From: Lepus europaeus
Lineage: Eukaryota; Chordata; Mammalia; Lagomorpha; Leporidae
NCBI RefSeq assembly: GCF_033115175.1
Contig: NC_084831.1
Location: 14,299,138-14,363,137 of the forward strand
Reading direction: 5' to 3'
Length of the DNA stretch: 64,000 bases
A program made the position numbers and the translations under genes. Positions 1 to 11,784 of this stretch are shown here, one piece after another; within the stretch, counting starts at the first letter, position 1, and each line of letters begins with the position of its first letter. The notes under the pieces are model-generated. The model saw only the letters and a program-made list of their open reading frames with translations. It was not told where the DNA came from and made no database searches.

Positions 1-658
1 GGCCAGTCCACTCTTGGGACAGAGCTCCCCACCGTCAGGGCAAAGGCCCCAGGTAGCTGCAAAGGGTCCAGGAAGGGGATCCTTCCCGGCTCTCCCTCCA
101 CCTCTCCGCTCCCAAGAGAGACAGCACCAGCAGGCCCTGCTCGCCCTGCCAGTCTCCCAGCCCAGCCACCCCCAAATCCCAGCAGCTGCAGTTACCATGG
201 TGACAGCACCCTCACCCCACCCCCCACCCCTTGCACATAAATAAACTGCAACCTGGGGAGCCGAGCTGGAAGCGGCCGAATGTGCAGCGCCAGCTCCTCT
301 CTCGCTCTCTCACTTGGGGATAATTAGTGCAAATGAAATTTCACACCCTGCGCCCCAGCACTCAGAGCTCCCACGGCAACATCTGCCTGCAGACGAGCAC
401 CCCATGGTCCCCCAAAGTGGCCCCAGCACACAGAGCCACGGACACGCGTGGACGGGAGCATGCCAAGGAGCCGGGGTGGCTGGAGTCCCGCACCCAGCCT
501 TTTCTCACCTGTGACTCCAGAAGCCGGGGCCTCAGAACCCCGCGTCTCCAGCCCTGTGCCTGCCCTGGGACCCGCCTCCCGGCTGCGGCTGCAGGCACAC
601 AGTCCCCGAGCTCAGAAGGGCCCAGGCTTGACCTAAGGGCCTGCTGGCTGAGTGTTGG
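1..658. other. Unique sequence, no gene seen
   Basis: GC-rich. 'aaataaactgc' near 238 looks like a poly(A) signal, but no upstream exon can be recognised inside the window. Confidence 0.6.
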
Positions 659-999
659 GTTTTTTGTTTGTTTGTTTGTTTAAGATGTACTTATTTATTT
701 GAAAGGCAGAATTACAGGGAGAGAGACAGAGAGAGAGAGAGATTCTCCATCCGCTGGTTCACTCCCCAAATGGCCACAGCAGCTGGGGCTATGCCAGGCC
801 AAAGCCAGGAGCCAGCAGCTTCCTCTGGGTCTCCCACACTGGGGCAGGGGCCCAAGGACTTGGACCATCTTCCACAGCTTTCCCAGGCCATAGCAGAGAG
901 CTGGATCAGAAGTAGAGCAGCTGGGATTTGAACCTGCGCCCATATGGATGCCAGCACTGTAGGCCATGGCTTAACCGGCTTCACCACAGCACCGGCCCC
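659..999 (-). mobile_element. CSINE (lagomorph SINE), near full length
   Basis: It starts with the complement of the tail (tatttgaaaggcagaattac), has a (GA)n run and ends caccacagcaccggcccc, the complement of the head. Confidence 0.9.
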
Positions 1000-2295
1000 T
1001 GTCTGAGTTTGGAGCAGGGGCCCTTCATTTTAATTTTCTCCTGAATCCTGCAAATTCTGCAGCCAGTCCTCCTTACACTCGTGTCCTTACCCATGTTAAG
1101 TATCTGGCTGATGCCACTGTCCCTGGGACCTCATCTGAGAATCCAGGGTGCAGCCCAGGCCATGGGTGTACCCTCCCCCCACTGTCGTCTGGTTGGAGGC
1201 TCAGGCTGACATGGGGCCTCTTCCCGGGACCGCTGCCCTCACCCAACCTAAGCTGCCTCCCCAGGTGAGGCTCTGGCTGGCTGGGAAGGGCCTGCCACCT
1301 CCCTCCCAGAGGCAGAACCCACACCCCCACCTCCGGCCTCTCCTCCAGCTTCCTCCTGCTCCCTCACTGCCTCGCCGGACGTAGGTAAGCAAGGCTGCCT
1401 CCGGCCCAGAGAGGGGGGCACTGGAGCCCTGGCCATGTCACTGAAGAAGAGACCAAGCGAGAGGTTAGCTCGCACAGGCCAGGCCATCAGGTCCCCCTGC
1501 CGTGTGCACCTGTGAACGCCATGCAGCTCCACTTCACGGCCGCAGGAACACACGCTTGTGTGTGCGCCTGTCTACAGGCCTCGGTCTGCGTGTGCAGCAG
1601 CACTCATACACACAAGTGGACAGCCATTCACTCAGACACCTGCTCCGGCACGCGCACACCCCCTGACGTCATCGCCCCCAAAGAGGCGGGGTGCGTATGC
1701 ACTCAGCGAGCAAGGGGACGGTCGTGCAGGCACGTGGACATCTGTCCGCCAAGTCTCAGTTCCGACATCAGGCCTCCTGGAGCTTTCCCTGTCTGCCCAA
1801 GAGATTAAGCCCCGGGGTCCCCCAGGCTGTCAGGGCTGTCTCCCCTGCCAGGCTAGGAGCTCCCCTGAGAACCCCAGGGCCGGGGACAGCCTGGCCCGGG
1901 CCAAGCGCTGTGTGCGTATTTGCTGAGCTGAATCCCATCCGGGATCTCCGGGATCTCATTGCCTCGCCTCCCAGAAAGGTGGAGCTGGGGGGAGGGGTGG
2001 GGCGCTGCATCAGATGGACCCGTCTTAAAGGGGGCACCAGGGAGGGACAGGACGTGGAGCTGGACTGGGGGACAGCCAGGTGACTGGAGAGTCCCGAGCA
2101 GCGTGGGTAAGGGGATGCGGCACATTTCAGGAGCGGGACAGAGCCCGCCCGGTGCCTGCAGCGCCACGGGCAGCTCCCTGGCGAGGGGCAGCAGAGATGC
2201 CAAGGGTCAGAGTTTGATCTCGAGGGCCGGGGGAGCCAATGAAAACCTCAGCAAGGCCGACTTGAGCTCTGAAGAGCGCCCAGACTCAGACGGAG
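1000..2295. other. Unique sequence, no gene seen
   Basis: GC-rich with scattered tgtg/cgca words at 1550-1700. Open frames on both strands overlap and show no family resemblance. Confidence 0.6.
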
Positions 2296-2633
2296 GGGGC
2301 CGGCGTGGTGGCATAGCGGGTAAAGTCGCTGCCCGTGATGCCGGCATCCCATAAGGGCACTGGTTCGGTTCGTGTCCCGGCTGCTCCGCTTCTGATCCAG
2401 CTCTCTGCCAATGGCCTGGGAAAGCAGCGGAAGATGGGCCAAGTGCTTCGGTCCCTGCTATGCACGTGGGAGGCAGATGGAGCTCCTGGCTCCTGGCTTT
2501 AGCCTGGCCCAGGCCTGGCCATTGCAGCCATTTAGGAAATGAACCAGCAAATAGAAGTATTCTCTCGCTCTCGCTCTCGCTCTCTCTCTCTCTCATTCTC
2601 TGTAACTCTGTTTCAAATAAATAAACCAATCTC
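2296..2633 (+). mobile_element. CSINE, near full length
   Basis: Head gggccggcgtggtggcatag, (CT)n and tail caaataaataaa. An older CSINE follows within 20 bases. Confidence 0.92.
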
Positions 2634-2650
2634 AAGACCAGAAGGAGGAA

Positions 2651-2915
2651 CAGGCATTTGGCCCCGTGGTGGAGATGCCCGAGGCTCCAGTCCCTGAGCC
2701 CAGCTCCCAGCTAATGCAGCCTGGAGGCAGCAGGTGGCAGCTCATGTGCTTGGGCCCCTGCCACCCACATGGGAGACGCAGATGGAGTTGACGGCTCCTG
2801 GCTTTGCTGAGCTCAGCGCAGGCCATCGCAGGCATCTGGGAGTGCAAACCGGCGGATGAACTCGCTTGCTCACTCTCTCGCTCTCTCCCTCTCAAATAAA
2901 CGAGAGAAAAAGAAA
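2651..2915 (+). mobile_element. CSINE, older diverged copy
   Basis: The body is recognisable (cccacatgggagacgcagat, ctcctggcttt) and the tail is ctcaaataaa; the head is degraded. Confidence 0.8.
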
Positions 2916-3002
2916 CGTTCAAAAGAATGCATTGAGGCTGGGACTGGAGGGCAGGAATGGAAGTGCAGAGAACATTTCCCAGGGCAGCCAGGGCCTCGGG
3001 CT

Positions 3003-3105
3003 GGGCGGGTGTCAGCTGGACCACAGGGCGGGCACGGGGAAGAAGGGCCTCAGGCGGGACAGGGCGGGCATCAGCTGGACCACAGGGCAGGCCCGGGGAC
3101 GGCTC
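3003..3105 (+). repeat. Two-copy tandem duplication, period 59
   Basis: gggcgggtgtcagctggacc at 3003 and gggcgggcatcagctggacc at 3062, each followed by acagggc(g/a)ggc. Confidence 0.8.
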
Positions 3106-3409
3106 AGCTGTCAAATCTCAGAGGAAGGGGACTCTGGCTGACCACCCCGACCTCATCCCCACAGAAGCCAGGGTGCTCTCCCTGACCCTCCCCTGCCTCT
3201 ACGTTCTTCAACAAGGCCAACCCCACAAGTGCCCAGCGCAGTCACGGAGCTGCCCCGTGGTCTTTCCAGATCTCAGAACACTCTTCCTCCCCACGCTCAT
3301 GTCCAGTGTGGTTCCCCAGCCAGGGCTCCAAAACAGCATCCGTGCACAGACCACAGTGGGTCAGGGGGGTTGTGCTCAGCCCACACAGGCACCGGCTGCA
3401 GCCAGAAAG

Positions 3410-3545
3410 AGCCCTGAACTGAAGTCCTGTCCCCGCTCTGCCACTTGCTATGTGACCTTGAGCAAATCGCTCTTCCCCTCTGGGCTCCAATTTCTCCCTC
3501 TGTCAAATGAGAGGACGGGATGCTAGGATACTTAAGGATCTGGCC
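3410..3545 (+). repeat. MIR relic
   Basis: The core tgtgaccttgagcaaatcgc with ctccctctgtcaaatgagag is typical of MIR. Confidence 0.65.
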
Positions 3546-3549
3546 TTCA

Positions 3550-3900
3550 TCAGGGCACTAATCTCCCCTCGACTGCTGTGATTGGCTCCCTAGGTGGGCA
3601 CATGACCCAGGCTGAGCCAATGAGAGTCCATCCTGGGACTTTGGTTGAAAGTGTTGCCCAGAGCATCTCGCTTCCGGCTGGGGGTGCTGGCGGGCAGCGT
3701 GTGAGCCTGGAGACACTGCCTCCCCCACCCCAGGAAGAGAGCGTGCTTGCAGACAAAGCCAACACTTATCCCTGAGGCATGGTTCTAGCACCTGGATCCA
3801 ACCATGCCTGAAATCACTTACATGAACCAATAAATCCCCGTTTTTGCCCAAGTCCACCTGGGCTGCCCTTCTGGTGCTCGTATCCAGTGGAGCCCTGACC
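3550..3900 (+). repeat. Ancient interspersed repeat, family unassigned (copy A)
   Basis: It contains attggctccctaggtgggc, gctgagccaatgaga and, further on, accaataaatccccgttttt. Its first part recurs at 4600-4730. It resembles an old L1M or MaLR 3' end, but I could not assign it. Confidence 0.4.
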
Positions 3901-3974
3901 CACCACAGTCTTTCCACTCACTCGCGCATACGCTTTCTCCAGCGGTGCTTGTGGGGGACCTGGCCTCTCTCACG

Positions 3975-4112
3975 TCGTTCTCCCATCCTCATCTCCTCGA
4001 ACCTGGCAGAGGTGACTTCTCCTCCAAGAAGCCTTCCCTGACCACCCTAGCACTACCCAAAGCATGCTTCTCTGAACACCAACCTTGCAAACATCCCACT
4101 TAATTAAACAAT
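3975..4112 (+). repeat. L2 relic
   Basis: tccaagaagccttccctgac followed by caccctagc, a standard L2 3' region word. Confidence 0.6.
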
Positions 4113-4524
4113 AGTCCACGGCCATCCTTGCTTGGAAAACACCACCTGCTGTGGCCTGCTCTGCAGAGCTCACAGCTCTGAGTCTGTCCGGGATCCTGAG
4201 ATGTTCCAAGAGAAAGAAACCCGCTATCCCTGTGCAATCCAGCATTTCCCAAACGTGCTGCCTCGGGGAGCCCTTTTCCTTTCCGTGGTCTATCAGCTAA
4301 CATCCCACAGGCCACTGTACAGGACACCCCCTGGGCAAACACTGCTTCTCCCGCGACTTCCAGTTGACCCACTCTGTACGGTTCTGGGGGCCTTTCTAGT
4401 GCTTCTTGGATACCTGCCGGGTGCTCGGCCAGAACAGGTGGCTAGGAATATGCCGGTAAGTCAGACAGACACAGGGCACACAGACTCAGGACAGCCCTGC
4501 CTCGGCAGCTGAGTGGCACCCGGG

Positions 4525-4600
4525 CCACCACTGCTGAGTGACCACAAGCACGTCGCTCTTCTCCTAGTCTTCAGTTTCTCCATCTGAGAACGGGATGGCA
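4525..4600 (+). repeat. MIR relic (partner of 3410 copy)
   Basis: Words gcacgtcgctcttctcctag and ttctccatctgagaacggga. It is followed by the same unassigned repeat as the 3410 copy. Confidence 0.55.
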
Positions 4601-4730
4601 AGGGTCTGGCTGCCCAGAGCACCAAATCCCACCCCGCGCTGCTGCACTGATTGGTTCCAGGGTGGGCACAGGACCCAAGCTGAGCCAATGGGAGGCCATC
4701 CTGGGGCTGTCCAGGAAGTCAGTTTGGGCT
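4600..4730 (+). repeat. Ancient interspersed repeat, family unassigned (copy B)
   Basis: The sequence attggttccagggtgggcac with gctgagccaatgggagg parallels copy A at 3580-3640. Both copies directly follow a MIR, which suggests a local duplication. Confidence 0.4.
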
Positions 4731-4811
4731 TGACAAGTGCATGAGGCTGTACTTTGGAAGGAGGGGTCTGTAGTTTCCAATCCTTTCTCCAACCAAAAGA
4801 AGCTTCTGGGT

Positions 4812-5092
4812 GCCAGGGTTGTGGTGCCATGCGCTAAACTCCACCTGCCATGCTGGTATCCCCCATAAAAGCACCGATCCAGCTTCCCCCTAATGTGCCT
4901 GGGAAAGCAACTGAAGATGACCCAAGCACTTAGGTCCCCGTAGTCCACCTGGGAGATCTGGATGGGGTTTGGCCCAGCCCCAGCTGTTGCAGACACCTAA
5001 GGACTGAATCAGTGGATGGAAGCTCTCTCTTTTCTCTCTCTCTTCCCACTCCCACCTCCACCACCCTGCCTTTCAAATAAATCTTTTTTATA
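4812..5092 (+). mobile_element. CSINE, diverged
   Basis: Body words are gcctgggaaagcaactgaag and gatggaagctctctc, with tail tttcaaataaatc. The B-box region is partly deleted. Confidence 0.8.
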
Positions 5093-5264
5093 TATGTGTA
5101 AAGACATTTCTAAGTGCTGGTAGTGATAAAACCCAGCAGCGGGAGAACGCTGGGGTGAGGAAGCTAAGACCTGTGTGTAAGGATAAGAGGGTTAGCAGGT
5201 GTGTGCACGCCTCATGACCACTCATGCTCTCTGGTCGAGAGGCTGTGGCTGCCTGGCAGTGAGC

Positions 5265-5390
5265 TGCAATGACACCGTTCGGTAGCTGTGTGTCCTCGGG
5301 TAAGTGACTTAACCTCTCTGCGCCTAGGAGGCCTCATCTGTGAAGTGAGGATACTTCCAGATCTCATAGAGGGAGGACGTTCTTCCTCCA
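5265..5390 (+). repeat. MIR relic
   Basis: tcgggtaagtgacttaacct and gcctcatctgtgaagtgagg. Confidence 0.75.
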
Positions 5391-5756
5391 GAAGATCAAG
5401 GTTAGCAGAGCTGGAGCAAAGCAACAGCAAGAACCGCTCTAGCCCGGAGAGAACGCCCGCGGGGCTCTGCGGTCCGCCCTGAGTGATGCAGGAAGCCCCC
5501 AGCCCCTAAAACATCTGCCAGTTCTCCTTGCCCTGGCACATGCCAGAGGCCAGTGTTGGTGCCCAAGCGTCCATCTTGTTCCCCGAGGCACTTCTGGCTT
5601 GGTGTGTCTGCGATGGGGTTCCTGTTCCCAGTGGCCGACAGTAGCGGCTTCTGAGATGGCTCTTTGGGGTCCTCACCTGCTGGTACCTGTGTCCCTGTGG
5701 GAGGTCCTCCCCCATACAACATAAGCGCTGGGGTCACTCTAACGACTAGGCTCCAT

Positions 5757-6104
5757 GGCGCCGGCGTTGTGACAGCCGGTTAAGCTGCCGCCTGCAATGC
5801 CAGGATCCCATATCAGAGCACAGGGCCGAGTCCTGGCTGTGCCGCTTCTGATCCAGGTCCCTGCAGATGCACGTAGGGAAGCGGCTGAAGATGGCCCAGG
5901 GACCTGGACGCCTGTACTCACATGGGAGACCTGGACGGAGTTCCTGGCTCCTGGCTTTGCTCTGGCCCAACCCTGGCTGTTTGCAGCCATTTGAGGAATG
6001 AACCCGCAGATGGACTCTCTCTCCTTCTCCCTTTCTTTCTCTGTCACATTGCTTTTTAGGTAAATAAAGTAATAAACCTTTTTAAAAATAAATAAATAAA
6101 TAAA
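5757..6104 (+). mobile_element. CSINE, full length
   Basis: Head ggcgccggcgttgtgac, body ctcctggctcctggctttgc, and tail of repeated aaat units. Confidence 0.9.
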
Positions 6105-6116
6105 AATTGGGTTCCA

Positions 6117-6466
6117 GGGGCTGCTGTTTGGCCTAGCAGCTAAGACGTCTGCCTAGCATGCCCGCATCCCATATTAGGGCGCTTGGGTTTGAGTCTTGGC
6201 TCTGCTACTGATCCCAGCTCCCAGCTAGTGCATCTTGAGAGACAGTGGTGATGGCCCAAGTACTTGGGTCCCTGCCACCCATGTGGGCGACTCAGATGGA
6301 GTTGCTGGCTTCAGCCTGGCCCAACCCCAGCTGCTGAAGGCATTTGGGGAATGAACCAATGGTTGGAAAATCTCTGTCTCTCTCTCTCTCTCTCTTTCAC
6401 CTTCCACCTCTTTCTCCACCTCTCTGCCTCTCAAATAAGCAAAAATAAACGAATAATTTTCATTTC
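6117..6466 (+). mobile_element. CSINE with diverged target-site duplication
   Basis: A complete copy flanked by aaaattgggttcca (6103-6116) and aaaatcgagttcca (6467-6480). It was inserted at the tail of the preceding CSINE. Confidence 0.88.
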
Positions 6467-6479
6467 AAAATCGAGTTCC

Positions 6480-7125
6480 AAAAGCCTCTGGCTCCCTTAC
6501 TGTTGTGCTGCTCGCTGGTCCTCTCTCCTCTCCCCGTCTGCTCTGACGGAAGCCAGCTGCTGTGTTAGGCGTCGCCCTGGTTAGAGGTTCATGTGGCAAG
6601 GAACGGAGCGTGGCCCCTGGCCAACAGAGAGCGAAGAATGGAGGACCTTGACCCGGGAGCCCGTGAGGAAGTCAAGTCCGCCAGTGGAAGTGGTCTTGGA
6701 AGCCTTCGGATGATGTAGCTTCGGCTGCCACCTGCGCTATAATCCCAGAAGGGAACTGGAGTCTGAGGCCCCAGCAAAGACACCCCAGATCCTCACTCAC
6801 AGCAGCAGCCGCCGCGCCTGGGGGCAGGTGGTTATCCCACGGTGGGCAGGGGGCGCACCTAGCAAAAGCGGGGGCGCTGGCCCACTTCCCTGGAAAGCTC
6901 AGGGGTCAAGAATGTGTCAGGTGCAGCTGGGCCCAGTGCTCAAGCATCAACAGGAGCCCGTCTCAGCCTGGTTACCCACAAGGGCAGAGCCTATGGCCAG
7001 GACACGGGCGCAGTGTCCTATGCCGAAGGTGATCCCAGGATGCAGGCGGGACGCAGAGAGGAGGCTGAGACGAGAAAGGAGGAAAAGGCAATAGAGGATG
7101 TGGTTTTCAAATGTTCTGTAATAAA
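6480..7125. other. Unique sequence, no gene seen
   Basis: Nothing recognised beyond short GC-rich stretches. Confidence 0.6.
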
Positions 7126-7348
7126 GGGCGGGCGTCATGGCACGGCTGGGTAGACTGCCGCTGTGCGGGATGCCACATCCTTTGTAGGAATGCCTGGGGT
7201 CAAGGCCCACTTCTGCTCCTGATCCAGCTTCCTGGTGGTGCACCTGGGAGGCAGCAGAGGGTGGCTCCGGTGCTTGGGTCCCTGCTGCCCACACGGACGC
7301 AGTTCCTGACTCCTGGCTCAGGGAAGTGAGTCAACAGATTTCTCTTTG

Positions 7349-7385
<37 letters not shown>

Positions 7386-7412
7386 GTCCTCTCAAATAAA
7401 TACATACATACA
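7126..7412 (+). mobile_element. CSINE, internally deleted
   Basis: Head gggcgggcgtcatggcac, then a shortened body, a (TC)n run of about 24 bases and tail caaataaatacatac. Confidence 0.85.
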
Positions 7413-8904
7413 AAGGTGGCAGGGCTGGCCTCCTCAGGAACCTCTGGGAAGCACACCGCCCTCCAGGCTAAGTTTTGTTCCAGGAAGTTGTCTGTTCCGG
7501 GTACCGGTGCACTTGGCCATTGGGTCACAGGTGAAAGGCATTTCTTCCTGAGATCAGCCCGGCAGTGACGTTGAAGTACTTTGTCCAGAGACACTCAGCT
7601 ACAAGGCAAGGTAGCAGGGACTTGCAGGCGGGATTTAAGGCTCCTACCCAGCCGGCAGGGTTGGGGCAAGTTGTCAGACCCAAACAAGCTCCGTGGCAGG
7701 GACTAGAGAGCTGTGAGCTTCCGCCTCACAGGTGCACGGTCCGGGCTGGGACAGCAGCTGCACGTGGAAAGGGGTACAGAGAACACACTGCGGTTGGTTT
7801 CAGAGCAGACCGGAAGCTGCGGGTGTCATTTGCACTCACGTCCCATTGGCTAGATGCCAGTCACCTGGTCAGAACAGCTGCAAAGGAGGCTGGGAAGTGT
7901 AGTCTTGAGCTGGAAGGCACAATAGGCAGACTCGACACTACCGAGTAGGGTGGTCTGAGGCCCTGACCGAGACACCCACCAGGGCGGACCCCCAATTCCA
8001 TCCCAGTGTCAGCGTCCCCGAGAGACAACAGAAGGTCAACACTCCTCCCAGACGCGGGCCAGCACCCCTGCCAGCCCCCAGCTGTGGCTCTAACGCTCCA
8101 TCTCGTCTCGTGTCAAGTGGAGCTTCTGGTTGCAAGCATCAAAGTTTATTGACTTAGAAAATGTTTGCTCTGTCGAGAAAGATGCTGCGTGGCTATACAT
8201 AAACCCATGCCCCCTCCAGCCAAGAGCACAGTGCCCCTGGCTGGGTGGGATGCGGCCACTTCTAGACTCCAAGCCCAGGCTCCGCTCTTGCCGGCCCTGC
8301 CCCTGAACTTCACCTTGCCGTCTTACCCCCAAGCTGCAGATGCCTCTTTTCCTAATTTTTCCCATAAAGCAGTGACTCATAAGCAAGAACAGATTTCTCT
8401 TGCTTGCAGAAAAGGTAAATTGCCGGCAGAAATAAATTTGCAGATGCTAGAACTTCACAGGAGGGCCCTCATTGGTGGAGAGTGTCGACTCTCTGGCCCG
8501 CCCCCACCCCCGCCCCTTCCTCGGCCGTCCCCGGCCAAGCTTTGCGGGGCCCGGTGTTGGGTATGGAGGAGGTGGGCTCTGCCTTGGAGGATGACTCCTT
8601 GTTTATCTCTGGGTTTGCCCCAGTTCCTGAGCCTAGGAGTGGGCTGGGGGCCCCTGAGGCCTAGGACTCCCACGTCCCCGCCCCTCCCGCTGCACAGACC
8701 TCAATATATGTGGGTTACTCTGCCTGAGAACCTGTCACGTGACAAGAAGGCCCCTGGGACCAGCCCAGGGCCTGCGGGAGGTGGTTCCTCACCCGGGCCG
8801 ATGGCAGACACCAGCTGATCCTGCTTCCCCGGGTGAGAGCCTGGGGCAGGGCCTAGAAGCCTCCCCCCCCAGACAGAGTTCCTGGCAAAGTGGAGTGCCA
8901 ACGG
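7413..8904. other. Unique sequence with an AT-rich island
   Basis: No gene seen. Positions 8330-8470 are AT-rich and free of recognised repeats (candidate conserved element). The rest is GC-rich. Confidence 0.55.
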
Positions 8905-9035
8905 CCATATCCTTAATAGCTGCTATGTGTGTTCGCTGTGCCAGGCTGCCACACGCATCTTCCCCAGTCCTCACACCCGGGCAAGTTACTGGACCCATTG
9001 TGCAGGTAGGGAAACCGAGGCGGAAGGCTCAGAAG
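8905..9035 (-). repeat. MIR relic
   Basis: ctgctatgtgtgttcgctgt and cattgtgcaggtagggaaac, complement order of MIR. Confidence 0.65.
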
Positions 9036-9040
9036 CCACA

Positions 9041-9062
9041 CACACACACACACACACACACA
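9041..9062. repeat. (CA)11 microsatellite
   Basis: Uninterrupted ca units directly before a CTCF-like motif. Confidence 0.95.
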
Positions 9063-9076
9063 CTGCCCTCTAGTGA
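9063..9076 (-). promoter_or_regulatory. CTCF-like core TCACTAGAGGGCAG
   Basis: Matches 13 of 14 positions of CCASYAGRKGGCRS on the minus strand. Not inside a recognised SINE. Confidence 0.5.
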
Positions 9077-9512
9077 CAGATCACAGCTTCTGCTTTCTTC
9101 CCCCCCCCTCCCCTCCCCCACCAGCCCACGCTCTCCCCCACCCCACCCCCCACCCCGCGGAGCTCCCACTGGAATCCTGCCTCCTCCTCTTCACTGCTCT
9201 TTTCACACAAGCACAGAGCATCCAAGGGAGAACTTCTTCCAAAGAAAGCACATTTACAGGAGCCAGGAGTGGGGGAGGGAGACTCCCCGAGCACCGAGGG
9301 CAAATCTCTGCCTCCCGGCAGGGGCCAAGGCCGCTGGGGCATGGCTGCCTCCCTGCCCTCCTCAAGTCACCAAGGACAGGCTCTGTGTGCCGTGGCCTCT
9401 GCGTGCCCCGAGCTCCCTTAGCAGCTGGGTTTCCAAGGTTTTAATGTGCCCACGCCCCCATCCCGTGCCTAAAACCGGCTGACAATTTGACTGCTCTTAA
9501 AACCCAGACCTC
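9077..9512. other. Unique sequence, pyrimidine-rich start
   Basis: A C-rich run (9100-9160), then nothing recognised. Confidence 0.6.
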
Positions 9513-9789
9513 GGTCGGTGGCGTTTGGTGCAATGGTTAAGATGCCTCTCGGGACACCGGCAGCCCACGCCCCAGTGCCCACCTCGGCTCCTGTCCCAGT
9601 TCCCTGCGAATGCAGCAGTCATGGGTCACGTGCTTGGGCCCCTGCCACCCACGTGGGAGACTCAGAGGGAGGTCCGGGCTCCTGGCTTCAGCCTGCCCCA
9701 GCCCCAGCTGTTGAGGTTATGTGGGAAGTGAACCAGCAGATGGAATCTCTCTCTCTCTCTCTCTCTGCCTTTCAAATAAAATAAAAAAT
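9513..9789 (+). mobile_element. CSINE, older copy
   Basis: Body cacccacgtgggagactcag and gtgaaccagcagatggaat, and tail tttcaaataaaataa. Confidence 0.85.
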
Positions 9790-10719
9790 GAAAGCTTAGA
9801 TTTCTACCTACACCCTCCCCCAACCCACTGCCCTCCCAGAAGGGGTTGGTCACTTACACTCTAGTGTGAACAAGCCTCTGGTGCCTCCCTGAGCGAGGAG
9901 GTCACTAGCAGAGGCCCACTTGAGGGCCTCCGGCTGCATCAGCTCCACACACTTCAGGGCTGACAGGTGCAGATGTGGCCAATGGCTGGCCCGAAGCAGG
10001 TCAGCTGCCCACCCACACTGATCCCCAGCACGGCAAAGGCCTGCCCGCGGTCCCTAAAGGTAGCAGATGGAGAACACCTGCGTTGCCATGGCAGCCCTGG
10101 AGTGGGGTGTGCGCAGACACTGACGTCTAGACGACGCGAGGCCACGTGGGAGTGGACGCAAGTTTCAGATGTCATCCTCCCCCCCCATCCTGACCCATCG
10201 GGTGGCTGCAAGAGGCTCCAGAGGTGCCCTGGTGGGTGGTGCGGTGGTCAGGATCCAGGTGGAACAGACCTGGGCTCCAGGCTGCAGGGCCCCGGTCCCC
10301 AGCTGGAACAAGGCCAGCATGAGGACAATTGCTCCCCAAGGGCTGCTGGGAGCCTGCATCGCCCTGAACGGAGGTTTAGGGGTTGGAAAATCTATTCTCT
10401 GGAGGACACTCAAAGACAACAGGGACCCCCGAGGTCAAAGGTCAAAGTGTGAACTGGTTAAGAGAGAGTCCCAGGACCTGCCGCTCCTGTTTCCACCAGG
10501 AGGAGAGCAGGTGCTGAGGTCTCAGAGTGGTCCCATAGCCAGCCCAGGACCCAGCTCCCTCCAGGCAAATCCCACTCCTTGGCCAGTGCGAGCTGTGAGA
10601 GCAGATACCACAGAACCAGGACCTGGGCCGAGCTGGAAGGGTTGGGCAGAACACAGAACACAATGCCAGACCTTGAAGTCCTTTCCTGGGCTACCCCCAG
10701 AGCCTTGACCGCTGTGGGT
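9790..10719. other. Unique sequence, no gene seen
   Basis: Several overlapping open frames without recognisable domains. Confidence 0.6.
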
Positions 10720-11045
10720 GTGCACACTGCACACACACGCAAAGTTCACACTCAGTGTGCACCTGCTCCTAGGGCTCCCTTATCCACAGTGCACGCACAC
10801 ACACTGTGCACAACTGGTGCACAAAAAAGCATGCCTAGGAAGCCCACACACCAGGCAGAAAAAGAATACAGTGAGAACTTATGTGAGCACACCCGCACAC
10901 CCCCAGGCGTGGACACAGTGTGCACGTGGGATAAACATAGGCTGCGTGGAGGCAACCCCATCCAATGCGCCACTGAAGAAAGTTCACGCACACACATGTG
11001 CACACATTCCCAGCAGCTTTCTCTCTCACACACACACACACAGCA
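10720..11045. repeat. Degenerate CA/GTGCAC-rich tract
   Basis: Scattered gtgcac, cacacac and cgcacac words over about 320 bases, ending in a (CA)n run near 11028-11042. It resembles a decayed dinucleotide satellite. Confidence 0.6.
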
Positions 11046-11439
11046 GCCCCAGCCCTGCAGGGCCAGCCAGGGAAGGGCCGGAAGAAGCAGGAAAACCCCT
11101 TCCTTCCCCTTCAGAGGTGAGCTAACACCTGCCCGGCCGTCCAAACAAACAGGCAGGCTGGGGCCTGAGGAATTCCTGCCATGCCATGGAGCTCCTATGG
11201 CGACAAGCGGAGCCCAGGAGGGAGTGACTGCACGCGGCAGGCCTAGCAGCCCTGCAGCCACCTGGGACAGAGGTGGGTCTGGAGAAGAGCCCGGGGAGCC
11301 TTCCTGGTTCAAGCCCGAGCCTGCCTGGCTGCTGCCTCCTCTCAGTTGCACCTGCAAGGCCAGGGGCCGATGGTGGGGGGGGGGGGGGGGGGAGGCTGAG
11401 CAGGGTCAGCAGGCTTGGTTGTAGGCCTGGGCAGCCCTG
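11046..11439. other. Unique sequence before and after the G18 run
   Basis: Nothing else recognised. Confidence 0.6.
11375..11392 (+). repeat. (G)18 homopolymer
   Basis: Eighteen consecutive G. The length is likely polymorphic and hard to sequence. Confidence 0.9.
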
Positions 11440-11520
11440 CCCACCCTGAGCCTCAGTTTCCCCCTGGATACCCAGAGAAAATAACCCCAGTGCTGCTGCC
11501 CTCTGATCTCATATTGAAGT
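11440..11520 (+). repeat. MIR relic
   Basis: gagcctcagtttccccctgg. Confidence 0.5.
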
Positions 11521-11784
11521 ATGGATCACACAGGTCACTTGTCGCCCAACTCTCTCACCTGCCTAGGTAGCCATGGTGACAGCCCCGCATATCCCAGGGA
11601 GCACTCTCCAGCCGCGGCACTGCTGGGCACGAGGGAAAGCTCAGCAGGAGGACTCTGTCACCCAGGGAGAGCTGGTCCTTCCGTGTGGCCCATGCAGGGC
11701 AGGGGGCAGGGTCTTGCTTGGGCTGCTCTTTTGAGCCCCTGAGCCCAGAACACATGGCCTTGCAGGGTTATGATAGCATCAGCA

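Noticed and set aside
225-245. AATAAA near the left edge as the 3' end of a gene
   Set aside because: No exon or splice site can be recognised in the preceding 240 bases; a single hexamer is not enough.
2207-2635. Open frames inside CSINE copies, here and at similar sites throughout
   Set aside because: Peptides such as WVQGPKHLGH-type recur at every SINE; they are translations of the repeat, not genes.
10720-11045. Possible CRISPR-like array because of repeated cac/gtg words
   Set aside because: No regular repeat-spacer periodicity, and this is mammalian nuclear DNA; it is a degenerate dinucleotide tract.
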